Notes: generated by a model from the sequence alone, not told the origin. Positions 9,593-21,197 are shown, numbered from the stretch's first letter. The stretch is 64,000 bases of DNA from Streptomyces sp. RerS4 (GCF_023515955.1 NZ_CP097322.1:1488001-1552000), one strand, 5' to 3'. Made by a program: numbers and translations.

Positions 9593-10513
9593 ATGTCTCG
9601 ACCACATGGGATCCCCCTGCCCAGTGCGCGTCGAAGTTCGGATTCCAACGAAACGGAATCCGCTTTCGACGACGATAAGCAAGGTCAGCCGCGTCCCAGG
9701 GAAGGCGTTCGGCAGCTCACCGGAGCCGAACGCGTACGAACCCTCGTAGAGTCCAACGCCTCAGTATCCCTCACCGTGCCGGGTGCTTTCGACCAGCTGC
9801 GGTCTCTTGACCAGGCGGAGTACGGGACAGGGATGCCGGCCGCGCGGACCGTCACCCCGGACGGGGACGTGATTCTCCTTGTCTCAGGGGAATCCGCGGC
9901 TGCCAGGGCAGCCGCTCACGCCCAGGACGACGACCTCACCGCCGTGATCGAGATCACGGATGTGGCGCCGGTGTCCGTGCCCCATCGTATACGGGGCCGC
10001 GCCTGGCTCGCCGGGTGGCTGACGCCGGTACGCGGCGACGACCGGGCCGCCTGCGCCGCCCTGCTCGCCGAGCGCCGGCCCGTGGGCGAGCTGCTCGGGA
10101 TGTCGGAATCGCTCGACGCCCCCGCCACCGGCCGCCCCGCCTGGACGATGCTGCGCCTGGAGGTCGGCGAGATCTCCGTGGACGACCTCTGGGGCGCCGA
10201 GCACGTGGACCCGGAGGAGCTGGCGAGCGCCGCGCCCGACCCGGTCTCGGCCCACGAGGCGGAGCTGCTCCAGCACCTGCACACCGCGCACGCCGAGCGG
10301 ATCGCCGACCTGTGCGCGCTGCTGGGCGCCCGCGACACCGCCGGCATGACCGCCGTCCCGCTCGCCCTGGACCGCCTGGGCCTGCGCGTACGCTTCACCG
10401 CCGGACCCGGCCGCGCCTCCTTCGACGCCCGCTTCGACTTCCCGGAGCCGGTGGCGGACATCTGCGGACTGCGCCGGGCGATGCGGAGCCTCTTCGCGGC
10501 GGCCTCCCACTGA
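9593..10513 (+). CDS. DUF2470 protein, haem-utilisation-like split-barrel
   Basis: A 306-residue protein. After a polar N-terminus (about 40 residues), residues 45 to about 195 resemble an FMN-binding-type split barrel, and the C-terminal ~90 residues form a DUF2470 domain (HEAELLQHLHTAHAERIADL, then LGLRVRFTAG and RFDFPEPVADICGLRRAM). This two-domain layout occurs in haem-binding HugZ/HutZ-like and related haem-degradation proteins. The ATG at 9593 has GAGGAGG 5 bases upstream and directly follows an iron box, which supports a role in haem or iron use. Catalytic competence cannot be judged from sequence alone. It converges with rarA, with stops 2 bases apart. Confidence 0.85.
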   Translation: MSRPHGIPLPSARRSSDSNETESAFDDDKQGQPRPREGVRQLTGAERVRTLVESNASVSLTVPGAFDQLRSLDQAEYGTGMPAARTVTPDGDVILLVSGESAAARAAAHAQDDDLTAVIEITDVAPVSVPHRIRGRAWLAGWLTPVRGDDRAACAALLAERRPVGELLGMSESLDAPATGRPAWTMLRLEVGEISVDDLWGAEHVDPEELASAAPDPVSAHEAELLQHLHTAHAERIADLCALLGARDTAGMTAVPLALDRLGLRVRFTAGPGRASFDARFDFPEPVADICGLRRAMRSLFAAASH

Positions 10514-10515
10514 GA

Positions 10516-11871
10516 TCAGGAGCCGCCGCCGCGCAGCCGTTCGCGGACCTTGTCCACCACGTCCGCGTACCGCGCCTCCGCGCCGTAGCGGGTGGGCTCG
10601 TAGTACCGCTTGCCGTGCAGCTCGTCGGGGGCGTACTGCTGCGCCGCGATCGCGCCGGGCACGTCGTGCGGGTAGACGTAGCCGACGGCGTGGCCCAGCT
10701 TGGCCGCGCCCTTGTAGTGCCCGTCGCGCAGGTGCGCCGGTACGGCGCCGGCGAGCCCGGCCCGTACGTCGGCCAGGGCCGCGCCGATCGCGGTCGTCGC
10801 GGTGTTCGACTTGGGGGCCAGCGCGAGGGCGATCGTGACGTGCGACAGGGTGAGGGCGGCCTCGGGGAAGCCGATCATCGCCACCGCCTGGGCCGCCGCC
10901 ACCGCGAGCGGCAGCGCCGTCGGATCGGCCAGGCCGATGTCCTCGCTGGCCGAGATCATCAGCCGCCGCGCGATGAACCGGGGGTCCTCCCCCGCCTCGA
11001 TCATCCGGGCCAGGTAGTGCAGCGCGGCGTCCACGTCGGAGCCGCGGATCGACTTGATGAGGGCGCTCGCCACGTCGTAGTGCTGGTCGCCGTCCCGGTC
11101 GTACTTCACCGCCGCCCGGTCGACGGCCTCCTCCAGGGTCTGGAGGGTGATCTCCGCCTCCCCCTTGGCGAGGGCCGAACCGGCGCCGGCCTCCAGGGCC
11201 GTCAGCGCCCGGCGCGCGTCGCCGCCGGCGATGCGCAGCAGGTGCGCCTCGGCGTCGGCAGGCAGGGACACCGCCCCGCCCAGGCCCCGCTCCTCGGTCA
11301 GGGCCCGGCGCATCAGGGCGCTCAGGTCCTCGTCGGTCAGCGGTTCCAGCGTGAGCAGCAGCGAGCGCGACAGCAGCGGGGAGATGATCGAGAAGTACGG
11401 GTTCTCCGTGGTCGCCGCGATCAGGGTGACCCAGCGGTTCTCCACGGCGGGCAGCAGCGAGTCCTGCTGCGCCTTGCTGAAGCGGTGGATCTCGTCGAGG
11501 AAGAGGACGGTCTCCTTGCCGTACCCGCCGGCGGCGCGCTTGGCGCCCTCGATGACCGCCCGGACCTCCTTGACCCCGGCCGTGATCGCCGACAGTTCGA
11601 CGAACCGCTTCCGCGTGGCCTGGCTGACCACATAGGCGAGGGTGGTCTTCCCGATGCCGGGCGGGCCCCAGAGGATCACCGACGAGGCCCCGGCCGGCCC
11701 TCCGGCGCTCTCCCCCACCAGCCGCCGCAGCGGTGAGCCGGGCTTCAGCAGGTGCTGCTGGCCGACCACCTCGTCCAGCGTGCGCGGGCGCATCCGGACG
11801 GCGAGGGGGGAGGCCGAGGGGTCCTTCTCCTGACGGTCCTCGGCGGCGGCGGTGAAGAGGTCTGGTTCCAC
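10516..11871 (-). CDS. rarA: Replication-associated recombination protein A (RarA/MgsA-type AAA+ ATPase)
   Basis: A clamp-loader-related AAA+ ATPase acting at stalled replication forks. The 451 residues include the N-terminal core [17 protein letters not shown], Walker [10 protein letters not shown] (about residues 70-78), Walker [15 protein letters not shown], and sensor region AATTENPYF. The C-terminal tetramerisation domain has SAMIKSI-like ([22 protein letters not shown]) and VGYVYPHD motifs. The start is GTG at 11871 with a weak Shine-Dalgarno. The gene stands alone between convergent DUF2470 and the VKOR gene. It should not be confused with ruvB, which is present separately in this window. 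Confidence 0.94.
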   Translation of the reverse strand: MEPDLFTAAAEDRQEKDPSASPLAVRMRPRTLDEVVGQQHLLKPGSPLRRLVGESAGGPAGASSVILWGPPGIGKTTLAYVVSQATRKRFVELSAITAGVKEVRAVIEGAKRAAGGYGKETVLFLDEIHRFSKAQQDSLLPAVENRWVTLIAATTENPYFSIISPLLSRSLLLTLEPLTDEDLSALMRRALTEERGLGGAVSLPADAEAHLLRIAGGDARRALTALEAGAGSALAKGEAEITLQTLEEAVDRAAVKYDRDGDQHYDVASALIKSIRGSDVDAALHYLARMIEAGEDPRFIARRLMISASEDIGLADPTALPLAVAAAQAVAMIGFPEAALTLSHVTIALALAPKSNTATTAIGAALADVRAGLAGAVPAHLRDGHYKGAAKLGHAVGYVYPHDVPGAIAAQQYAPDELHGKRYYEPTRYGAEARYADVVDKVRERLRGGGS

Positions 11872-11933
11872 ACCGAAAGCCTATGCGAGGCCACCGACAG
11901 CGCCGCCGGTCCGCCGATCGGGAGGGGTCCCGA

Positions 11934-12548
11934 TCAGGAGGTCCAGAAGTCCCACCAGCGCGTCAGGATCAGCATGCCGATGATCCCGACGTGCAGCACG
12001 GGCAGGACCCAGGTGAACTCGTCGAGGAAGCCGCGCAGCCAACCGGGGGCGGGCAGCAGGCCCTGGCGCACGTTGTGCGAGGTGACGTACCAGAACATGA
12101 CGATCGTGGCGACCCAGGCCAGGCAGCACCACAGGCACAGGGAGTTGATGGTGTACAGCGACTGGTACATCAGCCAGGCGCAGAAACCGACGCCGAACAG
12201 GGTGCCCGCGTTGAGGGTGAGCCAGTACCAGCGGCCGAACCGGGCCCCGGCGAGCAGGCTCATGCCGACGCAGATCACGATCCCGTAGGTGACGAGCCCC
12301 AGCATTGGGTTCGGGAAGCCGAAGGCCGCCGCCTGCTCGCTCTTCATGATGTTGCCGCAGGAGACGATCGGGTTCAGGCTGCACCCCGGCGTGAAGTTCG
12401 GGTCCTCCAGCAGCTTGAACTTGTCGATGGTGATCACCCAGGCGGCCAGGAGCCCTGCCGCTCCGCTGATCACGAGCAGCAGGGCCAGTGCCCGGCTGCC
12501 GCCGTACGTCCGCGGCGCGGTATCCGCCCCGGCACCCGTTGTCGTCAT
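11934..12548 (-). CDS. Vitamin K epoxide reductase family membrane protein
   Basis: A 204-residue VKOR-type protein with about five hydrophobic segments. It carries the periplasm-facing loop cysteines C56 and C64 (PGCSLNPIVSCG) and the redox-active CLWC motif at residues 138-141 (NSLCLWCCLAW). Bacterial VKORs reoxidise DsbA-like partners with a quinone and so drive disulfide formation in secreted proteins. Unlike many actinobacterial homologues there is no fused thioredoxin domain. The chosen ATG (12548) has GGAG at a good distance; an in-frame ATG at 12593 is possible. A strong terminator separates it from hisS. Confidence 0.9.
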   Translation of the reverse strand: MTTTGAGADTAPRTYGGSRALALLLVISGAAGLLAAWVITIDKFKLLEDPNFTPGCSLNPIVSCGNIMKSEQAAAFGFPNPMLGLVTYGIVICVGMSLLAGARFGRWYWLTLNAGTLFGVGFCAWLMYQSLYTINSLCLWCCLAWVATIVMFWYVTSHNVRQGLLPAPGWLRGFLDEFTWVLPVLHVGIIGMLILTRWWDFWTS

Positions 12549-12636
12549 ACCCGCCCGCTCCACATCCGCAAGGTCATCCAGCACCGGCGCCATTGTGCCG
12601 TACCTGCCCGCCCGCCCACCGTTCGGTGGAGATAAA

Positions 12637-12675
12637 GGAAGCGGGGCGGGGGAGCCTCTCCCCCGCCCCGCTTCC
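12637..12675 (-). terminator. Strong terminator downstream of hisS
   Basis: A perfect 18-bp stem (12637-12654 with 12658-12675) has a 3-base loop, and on the minus strand is followed by TTTATC. It lies 11 bases after the hisS stop. Confidence 0.9.
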
Positions 12676-12685
12676 GCCCGCCCGA

Positions 12686-13948
12686 TCAGGCCAGACGGGT
12701 CTTGACCACCTCGACGAGGTCGGCCAGGGCGACCGGGGTCTGCTCGCCGGCCTCCATGTCCTTCAGCTGGACGACGCCCTCGGCGAGGTCGCGCTCGCCG
12801 GCCACGACGGCGAACCGCGCGCCGGAGCGGTTCGCGTCCTTCATGGCGCCCTTGAGGCCCTTGCCGCCGTACGAGAAGTCCGCCGCGATCCCGGCCCGGC
12901 GCAGCTCGGTCACCTTGCCGAACAGCACCCGGCGGGCCTCGTCGCCCAGCGCCACCGCGAAGACGGAGGTGGCGGCGGGGATGTCCAGCTCGACGCCCTC
13001 GGCCTCCAGGGCCAGGACGGTGCGGTCCACGCCGAGCGCCCAGCCGACGGAGGGCAGCGCCGGGCCGCCGATCATCTCGGACAGGCCGTCGTAGCGGCCG
13101 CCGCCGCCGACGGCGGACTGCGAGCCCAGGCCGTCGTGGACGAACTCGAAGGTCGTGCGGGTGTAGTAGTCGAGGCCGCGCACGAGCTTCTCGTCGTCCT
13201 CGAAGGCGACCCCGGCGGCCGTGATCAGCGCCCGGACCTCCTCGTGGTACGCCTTGCACGCGTCGCACAGGTAGTCGCGCAGCATCGGGGCGCCGACCAG
13301 CTGCTTCTGTACGTCGACCCGCTTGTCGTCGAGGACGCGCAGCGGGTTGATCTCGGCCCGGCGGATGGTCTCGGCGTCGAGGTCGAGGCCGCGCAGGAAG
13401 TTCTGGAGGGCCTCCCGGTACACCGGGCGGCACTCCTTGTCGCCGAGCGAGTTCAGCAGGATGCGGAAGTTCCGCAGGCCCAGGGAGCGGTAGGCCTGGT
13501 CGGCCAGGATGATCAGCTCGGCGTCCAGCGCCGGGTCCTCGGCTCCGATCGCCTCGGCGCCGACCTGCGAGAAGTGGCGGTAGCGGCCCTTCTGGGGGCG
13601 CTCGTAGCGGTAGTAGGAGCCGGAGTACCAGAGCTTGACGGGCAGGTTGCCCTGCTTGTGGAGGCTGGCCTCCAGGGCCGCGCGCAGGACGGAGGCGGTG
13701 CCCTCGGGGCGCAGGGCGAGCTGGTCGCCGCCCTTCGTCTCGAAGGCGTACATCTCCTTGGAGACGATGTCCGTGGACTCGCCGACGCCGCGCGCGAAGA
13801 GGCCGACGTCCTCGAAGCCGGGGGTCTCGATGTAGCCGTAGCCGGAGTTGCGCAGCGGAGCGGAGATGGCCTCGCGTACCGCCAGGTACTTCACGGAGAC
13901 CGGCGGGATCAGGTCGTACGTGCCCTTGGGGGCCTTGAAGGTGCTCAC
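12686..13948 (-). CDS. hisS: Histidine--tRNA ligase
   Basis: Class II synthetase of 420 residues. Motifs visible are the N-terminal [13 protein letters not shown], motif 2 [20 protein letters not shown] region ([18 protein letters not shown]), the histidine-A signature [15 protein letters not shown], and motif 3 [15 protein letters not shown]. The frame is open further upstream, but that part would overlap the MBL gene. The GTG at 13946-13948 lies 10 bases after the MBL stop and gives the canonical [10 protein letters not shown] start. It is co-transcribed with the MBL hydrolase. Confidence 0.96.
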   Translation of the reverse strand: MSTFKAPKGTYDLIPPVSVKYLAVREAISAPLRNSGYGYIETPGFEDVGLFARGVGESTDIVSKEMYAFETKGGDQLALRPEGTASVLRAALEASLHKQGNLPVKLWYSGSYYRYERPQKGRYRHFSQVGAEAIGAEDPALDAELIILADQAYRSLGLRNFRILLNSLGDKECRPVYREALQNFLRGLDLDAETIRRAEINPLRVLDDKRVDVQKQLVGAPMLRDYLCDACKAYHEEVRALITAAGVAFEDDEKLVRGLDYYTRTTFEFVHDGLGSQSAVGGGGRYDGLSEMIGGPALPSVGWALGVDRTVLALEAEGVELDIPAATSVFAVALGDEARRVLFGKVTELRRAGIAADFSYGGKGLKGAMKDANRSGARFAVVAGERDLAEGVVQLKDMEAGEQTPVALADLVEVVKTRLA

Positions 13949-13958
13949 GAAACTCTCG

Positions 13959-14669
13959 TCACATTCCTCGTCGTGGGGCGGCGGTGCCGTTCCCCAGGCC
14001 GGCGGCAACTTCCCGCAGGTACGGGTTGGTCGCGCGCTCGCGGCCGATGGTGGTCTGGGAACCGTGGCCGGACAGCACCACCGTCGAGTCGTCCAGGGGC
14101 AGGCACACGCGGGCCAGCGACTGGAGCATCTCGGCGTGGGAGCCGCCGGGCAGGTCGGTGCGTCCGATGGAGCCGGCGAAGAGCAGGTCGCCCGAGAAGA
14201 AGACCGACGGGATGTCGGCCAGCTCGGGCATCCGGAAGGTCACCGACCCCTTGGTATGACCGGGCGCGTGCGCCACCGTGAACTCCATCCCGGCCAGCTT
14301 CAGGGTGCTGCCGTCGGTCAGCTCGCGGACGTCGTCCGGCTCGCCGACGGTCAGTTCCCCCATGAGCGGCTGCCCGATGGAGCGGCCCAGGGCCTTCTCC
14401 GGGTCGCTCATCATGTAGCGGTCCTCGGGGTGGATCCAGGCCGGTACGTCGTGTGCTCCGCACACCGGGACCACGGAGGCCACGTGATCGATGTGTCCGT
14501 GGGTCAGGACGACCGCGACGGGCTTGAGCCGATGCTTCTTCAGCGTCTCCTCGACACCCTGGGTGGCCTGGTGGCCCGGGTCGATGATCACGCACTCCTC
14601 ACCGGCGGCGGGGGCGACCAGATAGCAATTGGTCCCCCAGGCCCCGGCGGGGAACCCGGCAATCAGCAC
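13959..14669 (-). CDS. MBL-fold metallo-hydrolase (glyoxalase II-like)
   Basis: A 236-residue metallo-beta-lactamase-fold hydrolase. It shows the dinuclear metal motif THGHIDH (about residues 57-63), DPGH at about 30-33, [10 protein letters not shown] (about 133-142), SGDLLF with the bridging aspartate, and [11 protein letters not shown] at the C-terminal side. The layout matches glyoxalase II-like thioesterases and related hydrolases, but the substrate cannot be deduced. The gene is fixed next to hisS in Streptomyces, with the two ORFs 10 bases apart. The GTG start sits at the conserved first strand ([16 protein letters not shown]). Confidence 0.88.
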   Translation of the reverse strand: MLIAGFPAGAWGTNCYLVAPAAGEECVIIDPGHQATQGVEETLKKHRLKPVAVVLTHGHIDHVASVVPVCGAHDVPAWIHPEDRYMMSDPEKALGRSIGQPLMGELTVGEPDDVRELTDGSTLKLAGMEFTVAHAPGHTKGSVTFRMPELADIPSVFFSGDLLFAGSIGRTDLPGGSHAEMLQSLARVCLPLDDSTVVLSGHGSQTTIGRERATNPYLREVAAGLGNGTAAPRRGM

Positions 14670-14822
14670 GTTCGTCCCTCAATCGTCGTCCGGCGGGCTA
14701 CAGCGGATGGGAATCTGCTGCTCAGAGCCTACCGGCGCCCCTCATCTCACAGCGAACCCATATACGGTACGGCCTAACCGAGCCCGGACAGCGGTACCAG
14801 AGACGTACAAGGAGACGACCCG

Positions 14823-15605
14823 GTGGTCACGAGCGATCAGCGGCGGCGACAGCTCGCCAGGGAGAAGTTCGAGCGTCAGCAGAAGCGCCGGGCGGAGGCC
14901 CGCCGCAAGGCGCGGCAGCGCTGGGCAATCGCCGGCGCGGCCGGGGCCGTGGTGGTGGCCACGCTGGTCGGCCTCGTCGTGGGCGGTGTCTTCGACTCGA
15001 AGGACACGAAGGACTCGGCGGCGGAGCCCTCGCCGTCCGCCTCCGCGCCGACCCCGAAGCAGTCGCCGTCCCCGGCGATGGCGATCGACGACAAGGCGAA
15101 GTACACGTTCGCCCTGAAGACGAGCGCGGGCGACGTCCGCTTCGAGATGGACGCGGCGAAGACCCCGCAGACGGTGAACTCGTTCAAGGCGCTCGCCGAC
15201 AAGGGCTTCTTCGACAACACCAAGTGCCACCGCCTGGTGACCGGCGGGATCAAGGTGCTCCAGTGCGGTGACCCGGAGGGCACCGGCCGGGGTGGTCCGG
15301 GCTACAACATCCCGGACGAGAACCTGGACTCCCTCGGCAAGCCGAACGAGCAGGGTCAGGTGGTCTACCCGGCGGGCACGGTGGCGATGGCCAATACCGG
15401 CCGGCCGGGGACGGGCGGCAGCCAGTTCTTCCTCGTCTACGAGGACAGCCCGCTGGCCCCCACCTACACCCCGTTCGGCAAGATCGACGCGGCCGGCCTG
15501 AAGGTCGTCCAGGACATCGCCAAGGCGGGCACGGCCGACGGCGCGCAGGACGGCGCCCCGAAGACCCCCGTGACCATCGAGAAGGGCAGCGTCACCAAGA
15601 ACTAG
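14823..15605 (+). CDS. Membrane-anchored peptidyl-prolyl cis-trans isomerase (cyclophilin)
   Basis: A 260-residue protein with a basic cytoplasmic N-terminus (about residues 5-38), one membrane helix (AIAGAAGAVVVATLVGLVVGG, about 37-57), a Ser/Pro-rich linker, and a cyclophilin domain from about residue 98. Typical segments are FKALADKGFFDNTKCHR, GRGGPGYNIPDE, GTVAMANTGRPGTGGSQFFL and YTPFGKI. It should catalyse proline isomerisation outside the membrane, helping exported proteins fold. The GTG start is preceded by AAGGAGACG. It is divergent from the hisS operon across 153 bases. Confidence 0.92.
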   Translation: MVTSDQRRRQLAREKFERQQKRRAEARRKARQRWAIAGAAGAVVVATLVGLVVGGVFDSKDTKDSAAEPSPSASAPTPKQSPSPAMAIDDKAKYTFALKTSAGDVRFEMDAAKTPQTVNSFKALADKGFFDNTKCHRLVTGGIKVLQCGDPEGTGRGGPGYNIPDENLDSLGKPNEQGQVVYPAGTVAMANTGRPGTGGSQFFLVYEDSPLAPTYTPFGKIDAAGLKVVQDIAKAGTADGAQDGAPKTPVTIEKGSVTKN

Positions 15606-15697
15606 ACACGATCCGGCGCCGCCGGGGCCGGCCGGCCGCTCGCCCGTACGTCGATATTGCGTCGTGCTGGATGCGGACAGCCGGCCCGACGGTCGCC

Positions 15698-15780
15698 TAT
15701 GTTGGCGTTGTGCAGGGCGGGCGGTGCCCGCCCCAGGAAACTGTGGACGATGCCCGGGGGGTGAACCCCTCACGGGCATC
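15698..15780 (+). promoter_or_regulatory. Probable promoter and hairpin-rich 5' leader of the DUF349 gene
   Basis: A -10-like TATGTT lies at 15698-15703. Two stable hairpins follow: GGGCGGGC/GCCCGCCC with a 3-base loop (15715-15733), and GATGCCCG/CGGGCATC with an inner GGGG-TGAA-CCCC (15749-15780). They are separated by 15 bases containing AGGAAACTGTGGA. The second ends only 4 bases before the GGTGGAGGAGG ribosome-binding site. The arrangement could regulate translation initiation or simply be a GC-rich leader. It matches no riboswitch class I recognise. Confidence 0.4.
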
Positions 15781-15796
15781 AGGTGGAGGAGGCGCT

Positions 15797-17026
15797 GTGA
15801 GCAGCGACCCGTGGGGCCGAGTCGACGAGACCGGCACCGTGTACGTGCGTACTTCCGAGGGCGAGCAGGTCGTCGGCTCGTGGCAGGCGGGCACCCCTGA
15901 GGAGGCCTTGGCCTACTTCGAGCGCAAGTACGAGGGCCTGGTGGTCGAGATCGGCCTCCTCGAACGACGGGTGCGGACCACCGACCTGTCCGCCAAGGAC
16001 GCCCAGACGGCCATCGAGCACCTGCGCACGCAGGTGGACGAGCACCACGCCGTGGGCGACCTGGAGGCGCTGCGCGTCCGGCTCGACAAGCTGGTGGCGA
16101 CCGTGGAGTCGCGGCGCGAGGAGCGCAAGGCCCAGAAGGCCAAGCAGGCGGACGAGGCGCGGAGCGCCAAGGACGCCCTGGTCACCGAGGCCGAGCAGCT
16201 GGCGCAGAGCGACCAGTGGCGCAGCGCCGGCGAGCGGCTGCGGGCCCTGGTGGACATCTGGAAGGGTCTGCCCCGGCTCGACCGCAAGTCGGACGACGAG
16301 CTGTGGCACCGCTTCTCGCACGCCCGTTCCGCCTTCTCCAAGCGTCGCAAGGCGCACTTCGCCGCGCTGGACGCCCAGCGCGAGGACGCCCGCAAGGCGA
16401 AGGAGAAGCTGGTCGCGGAGGCCGAGTCGCTGTCGAAGTCGACGGACTGGGGTCCGACGGCGGCGCGCTACCGCGAGCTGATGGACAGCTGGAAGGCGGC
16501 CGGCCGGGCGCAGCGCGAGGCCGAGGACGACCTGTGGAACCGTTTCCGCGGGGCGCAGGACGTCTTCTTCGCGGCTCGCAGCGAGGTCTTCGCCGAGCGC
16601 GACGCCGAGCAGGTCGAGAACCTGAAGCTGAAGGAGGAGCTGGCCGTCGAGGCGGAGAAGCTCGTCCCGGTGACGGACCTGAAGGCGGCCCGCGCCGCGT
16701 TCCGTTCCCTCAACGAGCGCTGGGAGGCCATCGGTCACGTGCCGCGGGACGCGCGTCCCAAGGTCGAGGGCCGGATGCACGCCGTGGAGCGGGCCATCCA
16801 GGAGGCCGAGGAGGGCGAGTGGCGGCGTACGAACCCGGAGGCGCGGGCCCGCGCGGCCGGTCTGACGGGGCAGCTGCAGGCGGCCGTCGACAAGCTGCGT
16901 GAGCAGATCGACGCCGCGCGCGCCGCGGGCAACAACGCGAAGGCGGACAAGCTGGCCCGGGAGCTGGAGGGCCGGCAGGCGCTGCTGGACCAGGCGCTGA
17001 AGGGCCTGGAGGAGTTCGGCGGCTGA
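15797..17026 (+). CDS. DUF349 protein, repeated coiled-coil
   Basis: A 409-residue, highly charged helical protein. After a short N-terminal domain (SSDPWGRVDETGTVYVRT) and a coiled coil, it has at least three DUF349 repeats, recognisable from W/F-x-x-A-x-x-Y/L-R-x-L-x-x-x-W and LWxRF patterns: QWRSAGERLRALVDIWKG, DWGPTAARYRELMDSWKA, DLKAARAAFRSLNERWEA. The family's function is unknown; no catalytic residues are visible. The GTG at 15797 is chosen because of GGAGGAGG upstream. It is monocistronic, with a strong terminator at 17055-17090. Confidence 0.88.
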   Translation: MSSDPWGRVDETGTVYVRTSEGEQVVGSWQAGTPEEALAYFERKYEGLVVEIGLLERRVRTTDLSAKDAQTAIEHLRTQVDEHHAVGDLEALRVRLDKLVATVESRREERKAQKAKQADEARSAKDALVTEAEQLAQSDQWRSAGERLRALVDIWKGLPRLDRKSDDELWHRFSHARSAFSKRRKAHFAALDAQREDARKAKEKLVAEAESLSKSTDWGPTAARYRELMDSWKAAGRAQREAEDDLWNRFRGAQDVFFAARSEVFAERDAEQVENLKLKEELAVEAEKLVPVTDLKAARAAFRSLNERWEAIGHVPRDARPKVEGRMHAVERAIQEAEEGEWRRTNPEARARAAGLTGQLQAAVDKLREQIDAARAAGNNAKADKLARELEGRQALLDQALKGLEEFGG

Positions 17027-17054
17027 CGCCACGCCGGCGAGCCTCGCTCTGATG

Positions 17055-17090
17055 TACGGGCACCACCGGATCCGTCGGGTGGTGCCCGTA
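17055..17090 (+). terminator. Terminator after the DUF349 gene
   Basis: A 13-bp stem (TACGGGCACCACC / GGTGGTGCCCGTA) with a 10-base loop begins 29 bases after the stop codon and is followed by a short CTTTG. Confidence 0.85.
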
Positions 17091-17099
17091 CGCGTCTTT

Positions 17100-17135
17100 G
17101 ACGCGCACGGTGACGCGCACTGTGACGCGCACCCC
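17100..17135. repeat. Three tandem 12-bp repeats
   Basis: GACGCGCACGGT, GACGCGCACTGT and GACGCGCACCCC follow one another without gap, sharing GACGCGCAC. They lie upstream of the mannosyltransferase gene and could be binding sites for a regulator or replication slippage. Confidence 0.6.
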
Positions 17136-17168
17136 ATTTGTTACGTGGTCTCAACACAGGGTGCGCGC

Positions 17169-17210
17169 CTGCGGCACCGGACACCTGTGTACCGTTGTAC
17201 GGTGCCGCAG
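17169..17210. promoter_or_regulatory. 11-bp inverted repeat upstream of the mannosyltransferase
   Basis: CTGCGGCACCG (17169-17179) and CGGTGCCGCAG (17200-17210) are perfect complements separated by 20 bases, which contain a small GTAC-CGTT-GTAC dyad. The structure ends 37 bases before the GTG start, so it lies in the promoter or leader. Confidence 0.5.
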
Positions 17211-17247
17211 GTGGCGGCCTTCTGCCGGGCGACGACCAGGATCGAAT

Positions 17248-18498
17248 GTGACGCATACCCAGATACGCGCTGATGTCCCCGACTCACTCCTCGTCGCCGA
17301 GCCGCTCACCGGCGCGAAGGACTCCGGGCTTCGAGGTGTCGGACGGCGCGTACGCGACAGCCTGGTGCGCGCCCGGAAGGCACTGCTGATCCACATCGCC
17401 CTGCGTGCCACCGGTCTCGCCGTCATGGCGATCTGGGCGGAGCGCAAGGACGTGCGGCCGCTGGAGATCCTCGGTGGGCGCTGGGACGCGATCTACTACC
17501 TGCACATCGCCGAGAACGGTCTGACGACCCCGCTGGCGACCCCGTCGCCGTGTGCCTTCGCGGGGCCGAGCTGCCAGATGGCGTTCTTCCCCGTCTACCC
17601 GATGCTGACGCGCTGGACCTCGTACGCCACCGGGCTCCCCATGAACTGGGTGGCGATGGGGCTGGCCCTGCTGGCGTCGGTCGTCGCGGCGTGGGGCATC
17701 TTCGCGGTCACCGACAAGATCTACGGTCGTCGCGTCGCGCTGTTCACCTGCGCCCTGTTCGCGATCGTGCCGGCCGCGCTGGTCCAGTCGATGGCGTACA
17801 CCGAGCCGCTGTTCCTGGCCCTGTCGGTGTGGGCGATGTACGCGGTGATGACGAAGTCGTGGCTGACGGCGGGTGTGCTGGCGTTCTTCGCGGGTGCGAC
17901 CCGGCCGTCCGGTTCGGCCATCGTGGCGGCCGTGGTGCTGGCGGGTGTCTGGGAGTTCGTCCAGTGGCGGCGGGGCCGGCGCGCGCAGCGGCCTCCGGTG
18001 GGGCGGATCGTCGCCGCCTCGTTGATCGCCCCGCTGGGGTGGTTCGGGTACGTCGGCTACGTCGGCTGGCACTTCGGGCGCTGGGACGGCTACTTCGAGC
18101 TCCAGCGCCGGTGGGGTTCGGTCTACGACGGCGGCTTCGACACCCTCAACGAGCTGAAGAAGACGTTCACCGAGGTCCACACCACCCTCAACCACGTGGT
18201 GGTCTCGCTGACGGTGGTCACGGCCGTGGTGCTGTTCGTCCTGATGACGCGCAAGCGCCGACCCCCGATGGTCGTGTGGATCTTCGCCGCGATGATCATG
18301 CTGATGGCGCTGGGCGGCGCGGGCTTCTACTTCTCGAAGATGCGCTTCATCATGCCCGCGTTCCCGCTGCTGTTCCCCTTCGCGCTGGCGCTGGCGCGGG
18401 CCCGCAGGAGCACCGTCGTGTGGATCATCGGCTCGGCGACGGTCGTCTCGGCGCTCTTCGGCGGCAACCTCAACTTCGTCTGGTGGGGTTGTCCCTGA
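17248..18498 (+). CDS. Polytopic mannosyltransferase-like protein (PIG-V-related)
   Basis: A 416-residue integral membrane protein with about nine hydrophobic segments. An N-terminal extracytoplasmic loop carries GGRWDAIYYLHIAENG, the WDxxYY pattern of GT-C lipid-linked mannosyltransferases related to PIG-V, followed by AFFPVYPMLTRW. It probably transfers a sugar from a polyprenyl-phosphate donor outside the membrane; the acceptor is unknown. The frame is open upstream to 17098, but that part only encodes the tandem repeat and promoter region. The GTG at 17248-17250 has CAGGA upstream and fits the family length. It converges on relA through a shared terminator. Confidence 0.82.
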   Translation: MTHTQIRADVPDSLLVAEPLTGAKDSGLRGVGRRVRDSLVRARKALLIHIALRATGLAVMAIWAERKDVRPLEILGGRWDAIYYLHIAENGLTTPLATPSPCAFAGPSCQMAFFPVYPMLTRWTSYATGLPMNWVAMGLALLASVVAAWGIFAVTDKIYGRRVALFTCALFAIVPAALVQSMAYTEPLFLALSVWAMYAVMTKSWLTAGVLAFFAGATRPSGSAIVAAVVLAGVWEFVQWRRGRRAQRPPVGRIVAASLIAPLGWFGYVGYVGWHFGRWDGYFELQRRWGSVYDGGFDTLNELKKTFTEVHTTLNHVVVSLTVVTAVVLFVLMTRKRRPPMVVWIFAAMIMLMALGGAGFYFSKMRFIMPAFPLLFPFALALARARRSTVVWIIGSATVVSALFGGNLNFVWWGCP

Positions 18499-18537
18499 TC
18501 CGCTCACCGATCCGCCCCGGACGCCACCTGTCCTCAT

Positions 18538-18576
18538 GACGAAGGGCGCCACCCCCGAGGGGTGGCGCCCTTCGTC
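18538..18576. terminator. Bidirectional terminator between convergent mannosyltransferase gene and relA
   Basis: A perfect 18-bp stem (18538-18555 with 18559-18576) with a 3-base CGA loop lies between two convergent genes, 39 bases from one stop and 14 from the other. Confidence 0.9.
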
Positions 18577-18589
18577 GTGTCGCGGCGCC

Positions 18590-21004
<2,415 letters not shown>

Positions 21005-21139
21005 GAGCGCTCCTCATGAGGATCCGGGGCCCCGGTCAGGTCCGGATAACCCATGGTAGCGAGGGTTCCGCCGGCCCGTTCCCCCGCGCCCGTCCGGCGA
21101 GACGGCGCCCCCGTACGCGGCCGTGGAGCGCCCGTATGA

Positions 21140-21183
21140 CGAAGCGGCGGGCACCCGGGAGGTTCCGGGTGCCCGCCGCTTCG
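21140..21183 (-). terminator. Terminator after apt
   Basis: A perfect 19-bp stem (21140-21158 with 21165-21183) with a 6-base loop lies 14 bases beyond the apt stop. It ends the yajC-secD-secF-apt transcription unit. Confidence 0.9.
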
Positions 21184-21197
21184 GGTCGTGCGGGGGG

